Shown here one piece after another: positions 6,098 through 7,501 of a DNA stretch of 7,501 bases. Every line of letters starts with the position of its first letter. Position 1 is the first letter of the stretch. The position numbers were made by a program, and so were the translations under genes. Origin of the DNA: Deinococcus sp. (lineage in GTDB: Bacteria > Deinococcota > Deinococci > Deinococcales > Deinococcaceae); NCBI RefSeq assembly GCF_030523985.1, contig NZ_JAUNHK010000111.1:1-7501 (forward strand), read 5' to 3'. The notes under the pieces are model-generated. The model was not told the DNA's origin. It ran no database searches and worked only from the letters and a program-made list of their open reading frames with translations.

Positions 6098-6201
6098 TTA
6101 GTCTGCCACCGCCAGAGCGGGGCGGGGGGTACTTCATCCCGCAGTCAGGGACGCGGCCTGCTTTAGCCGCCGATTAACCCAGCGGGCGCAAAGTAGCAGC
6201 C

Positions 6202-6218
6202 GTTCGGAGACACCGAAC
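6202..6218. promoter_or_regulatory. Small hairpin upstream of the exported-protein gene
   Basis: GTTCGG (6202-6207) and CCGAAC (6213-6218) form a 6-bp stem with a 5-nt loop, followed by CCCCTTTT. It lies 48 bases before the start codon. It may be a leader structure, or a weak terminator for transcripts coming from the repeat side. The rest of 6098-6266 shows no recognisable gene, and I could not settle on a promoter there. Confidence 0.25.
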
Positions 6219-6266
6219 CCCTTTTCCCAGGGTCATCTTTTCCAAGTTCCCAAGGAGCGTAGAACC

Positions 6267-6845
6267 GTGAAAAACCGTCTTCCCCTGATGGCCTGGGCTG
6301 CCCTGCCCCTCACCGTCGGCCTCGCCTTTGCCGCCCAGCCCCAGCGTGTGCAACCCGTGCCGCCCGGACAGGCACAGCAGGGCCAGAACCTCGACCAGCC
6401 CGGCATTCCTCAGCACCAGGGCAACCAGCGCCCTGCCCCCCCGCGTGACAGCGGCACCAACTACAGCGACGTGTTCCTGCAAAAGCTCGCCGCGCAACTC
6501 GGCCTGAGTGTGGACAAGCTGAAGGCCGCCGCCGTAGCCGCCGGAAGTGCGACCATCGACCAGGGCGTGAAGGCCGGAGACTTTCCCAGTGACCGCGCCG
6601 CTGAGATGAAGGAGCGCCTCAACGAAAACCCCTTCGCTTTCGGTGGACGCGGCCCTGGTGGGCGTGGCGGTCACGGCATGCACGAACACGGGCGCGGTGG
6701 CCCTGGCGAGCGCGGCCCCGCTGGCAAGAAGGGTGGCCCACGCGGAGAGCATGACCATGACAAGGATGACGCCGACCACGCCCAGGGCGGCAGCAACGAC
6801 ACCAACGCCCAGGGCGCGGCTCAGGACAGCAGCTTCACCTTCTGA
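6267..6845 (+). CDS. Exported small protein with Gly/His/Asp-rich tail, function unknown
   Basis: A 192-residue protein with a clear Sec signal peptide: MKNR, a hydrophobic core, and a probable AFA cleavage site after residue 22. The mature part starts Gln/Pro-rich (24-64). A helical segment follows (65-122, DVFLQKLAAQLGLSVDKLKA, ending KERLNENPF) with the look of the short LAxxLGVSxDKLxxA units of secreted actinobacterial and Deinococcus proteins. The tail (126-192) is low-complexity: GGRGPGGRGG, HGMHEHG, then EHDHDKDDADH. It could bind metal ions or a charged surface such as polysaccharide or nucleic acid (inference). There is no membrane anchor. The start is GTG 6267, with AAGGAG 9 bases upstream. 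It is a single gene with its own strong terminator. The tail's GC-rich repeats also make long open frames on the other strand, which are not genes. Confidence 0.85.
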   Translation: MKNRLPLMAWAALPLTVGLAFAAQPQRVQPVPPGQAQQGQNLDQPGIPQHQGNQRPAPPRDSGTNYSDVFLQKLAAQLGLSVDKLKAAAVAAGSATIDQGVKAGDFPSDRAAEMKERLNENPFAFGGRGPGGRGGHGMHEHGRGGPGERGPAGKKGGPRGEHDHDKDDADHAQGGSNDTNAQGAAQDSSFTF

Positions 6846-6860
6846 CCTTCACTAAAGTTT

Positions 6861-6894
6861 CCCCCCGCTGTGGCTACTCGGCGGGGGGATTTTC
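6861..6894 (+). terminator. Strong intrinsic terminator of the exported-protein gene
   Basis: CCCCCCGC (6861-6868) pairs with GCGGGGGG (6881-6888) over 8 GC pairs with a 12-nt loop, followed by ATTTTC. It begins 15 bases after the stop codon. It also lies 9 bases beyond the original stop of the opposing acetyltransferase gene, so it may serve both strands. Confidence 0.88.
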
Positions 6895-6897
6895 GGT

Positions 6898-6990
6898 TCA
6901 GCCTTCCAGTAGGTCGCTCGGCAGCAACGAGTACAGATACAGGTCTCTGCGCTCGCCGCCGATGTCCTGAAACTGTCGCATCATACGGCT
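6898..6990 (-). pseudogene. Severed C-terminal end of the RimJ/RimL-type GNAT gene
   Basis: Read on the minus strand from 6990 to the TGA at 6900-6898, these codons give SRMMRQFQDIGGERRDLYLY then SLLPSDLLEG and stop. This is the standard last strand and tail of RimJ/RimL-type acetyltransferases (pattern G-x-x-R-D-x-x-x-Y-S-L-L-x-x-D). It is exactly what is missing from the gene fragment ending at 7108. It is separated from that fragment by structured element copy 2 and is in the same reading frame. Without the upstream part it has no start signal, so it is most likely dead sequence. Confidence 0.8.
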
Positions 6991-6996
6991 TTGAAA

Positions 6997-7118
6997 AATA
7001 GTTTGGGCATCCAAGCTATTCTTCCGAACGGAGTGAGTAGAAGAAAATACGGGACTGAACGGCGCGAAGGAGATGTCGGTGCTTTTCCGACATCTCCGAA
7101 GAATAGTTCAGTCCCGTA
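6997..7118. mobile_element. Structured element, copy 2, inserted within a GNAT gene
   Basis: It has the same four-part layout as copy 1. The hairpin is ATAGTTTGG/CCAAGCTAT (6998-7019). The linker begins GAACGGAGTGAGTAG (7026-7047). The outer stem TACGGGACTGAAC (7048-7060) pairs perfectly with GTTCAGTCCCGTA (7106-7118), 13 bp. The inner hairpin GGAGATGTCGG (7069-7079) pairs perfectly with CCGACATCTCC (7087-7097), 11 bp, around the loop TGCTTTT. It carries no open frame of its own, so any movement would need an enzyme encoded elsewhere. Exact ends are uncertain: left somewhere in 6984-6997, right in 7111-7118. No target duplication is obvious. Confidence 0.8.
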
Positions 7119-7501
7119 GCAGCCCCTCACGCTGGTAGCCGACCCGCTCGGCGGTGCGCCACGACGCCTCGTTCCAGGGTTCGACGTACAGTTCCAGTCG
7201 CTCGAACTGGCCCAGCCCGAAGCGTGACAGGGCCGCCAGAGCGGTGGCCGCCGCCCCGTGGCCCCGCGCCGACGGCAAGAGCCAGTACCCCAGCGAAGCC
7301 GTCTCGCGCTGGCCGGGCCACAGTCCGATTTGCCCCAGAGCGGGCGCGTCTCCCTCGGCTATAGCCAGTGACCAACCCGTGTCCGTCTGCAACCGCTCTT
7401 GCTGCCGCCCGATAAAGGCCAGCGCCGCCGCCTCGTCGCAGGGGGTGGGAACCGTGGTGATGAGCGGAATCAGCGGGTCGTGCGACGCCGCGATGATGCT
7501 G
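7108..7501 (-). CDS. RimJ/RimL-type GNAT N-acetyltransferase, 5' end outside window, C-terminus truncated
   Basis: About 130 residues of a GNAT protein are visible. The frame is open to the window edge, so its start lies beyond 7501. Landmarks are DPLIPLITTVP near the edge, GQIGLW, the strand SLGYWLLP, the acetyl-CoA loop R-G-H-G-A-A, and ELYVEPWNEASWRTAERVGY followed by REGLLR. These are typical of the RimJ/RimL family, which acetylates protein N-termini or small amines; the substrate is unknown. The TTG at 7392 is not a start, because the family fold continues upstream of it. The protein stops at TGA 7110-7108, inside the outer stem of the inserted element. It therefore loses its last beta strand, which is still encoded at 6898-6990. 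It is probably a broken gene, although the acetyl-CoA site itself is intact and residual function cannot be excluded. Confidence 0.85.
   Translation of the reverse strand, partial: SIIAASHDPLIPLITTVPTPCDEAAALAFIGRQQERLQTDTGWSLAIAEGDAPALGQIGLWPGQRETASLGYWLLPSARGHGAAATALAALSRFGLGQFERLELYVEPWNEASWRTAERVGYQREGLLRD

Noticed and set aside
6174..6779. Minus-strand open frame opposite the exported-protein gene
   Set aside because: The plus strand has a signal peptide, a good ribosome site and a terminator. The minus frame is the shadow of its Gly/Arg/Asp-rich tail.

Overview
The window looks like chromosomal DNA from a Deinococcus species. This rests on the very GC-rich host genes, the Deinococcus-like GcvP C-terminus, the dense intergenic structured repeats and one likely leaderless promoter. 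The genus is inferred from protein character, not from a search.

Layout, left to right. (1) 1-491, plus strand: the 3' end of gcvP (glycine decarboxylase), closed by a hairpin. (2) About 560-1460: an AT-rich island (one sampled 60-base line is 35% G+C, against 72% for a line in the P450 gene). On the minus strand it holds a TacT-like GNAT toxin gene and a 52-residue antitoxin-like gene. That small gene resembles only the toxin-binding tail of DUF1778 antitoxins and has no ribbon-helix-helix domain. A good promoter and a palindrome lie upstream. (3) About 1470-2903: a four-gene minus-strand operon encoding a PIN-domain toxin, a HicB/CopG-type antitoxin, a small unnamed protein and an NTase-fold protein. 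Three gene junctions overlap. The operon is bracketed by two direct copies of a 38-bp GC-rich hairpin repeat. (4) 2976-4286, plus strand: a cytochrome P450, followed by a symmetrical hairpin shared with the convergent 4357-5949 gene for an AspT/YidE-type transporter with two RCK_C domains. (5) 5950-6266: an intergenic stretch holding structured element copy 1 and the leader of a small exported protein with a His/Asp/Gly-rich tail (6267-6845), which is followed by a strong terminator. (6) 6898-7501, minus strand: a RimJ/RimL-type GNAT acetyltransferase gene interrupted by structured element copy 2. The last ~30 codons are still recognisable beyond the insertion, in the same frame.

The host genes (gcvP, P450, transporter, exported protein, RimL-like GNAT) show no common pathway. 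The accessory content is two toxin-antitoxin-like loci and two kinds of repeat. The observations most worth following are the ~110-130 bp structured element, present twice with a conserved fold but largely different stem sequences and once inside a gene; the antitoxin that lacks a DNA-binding domain; and the direct repeats flanking the four-gene operon.
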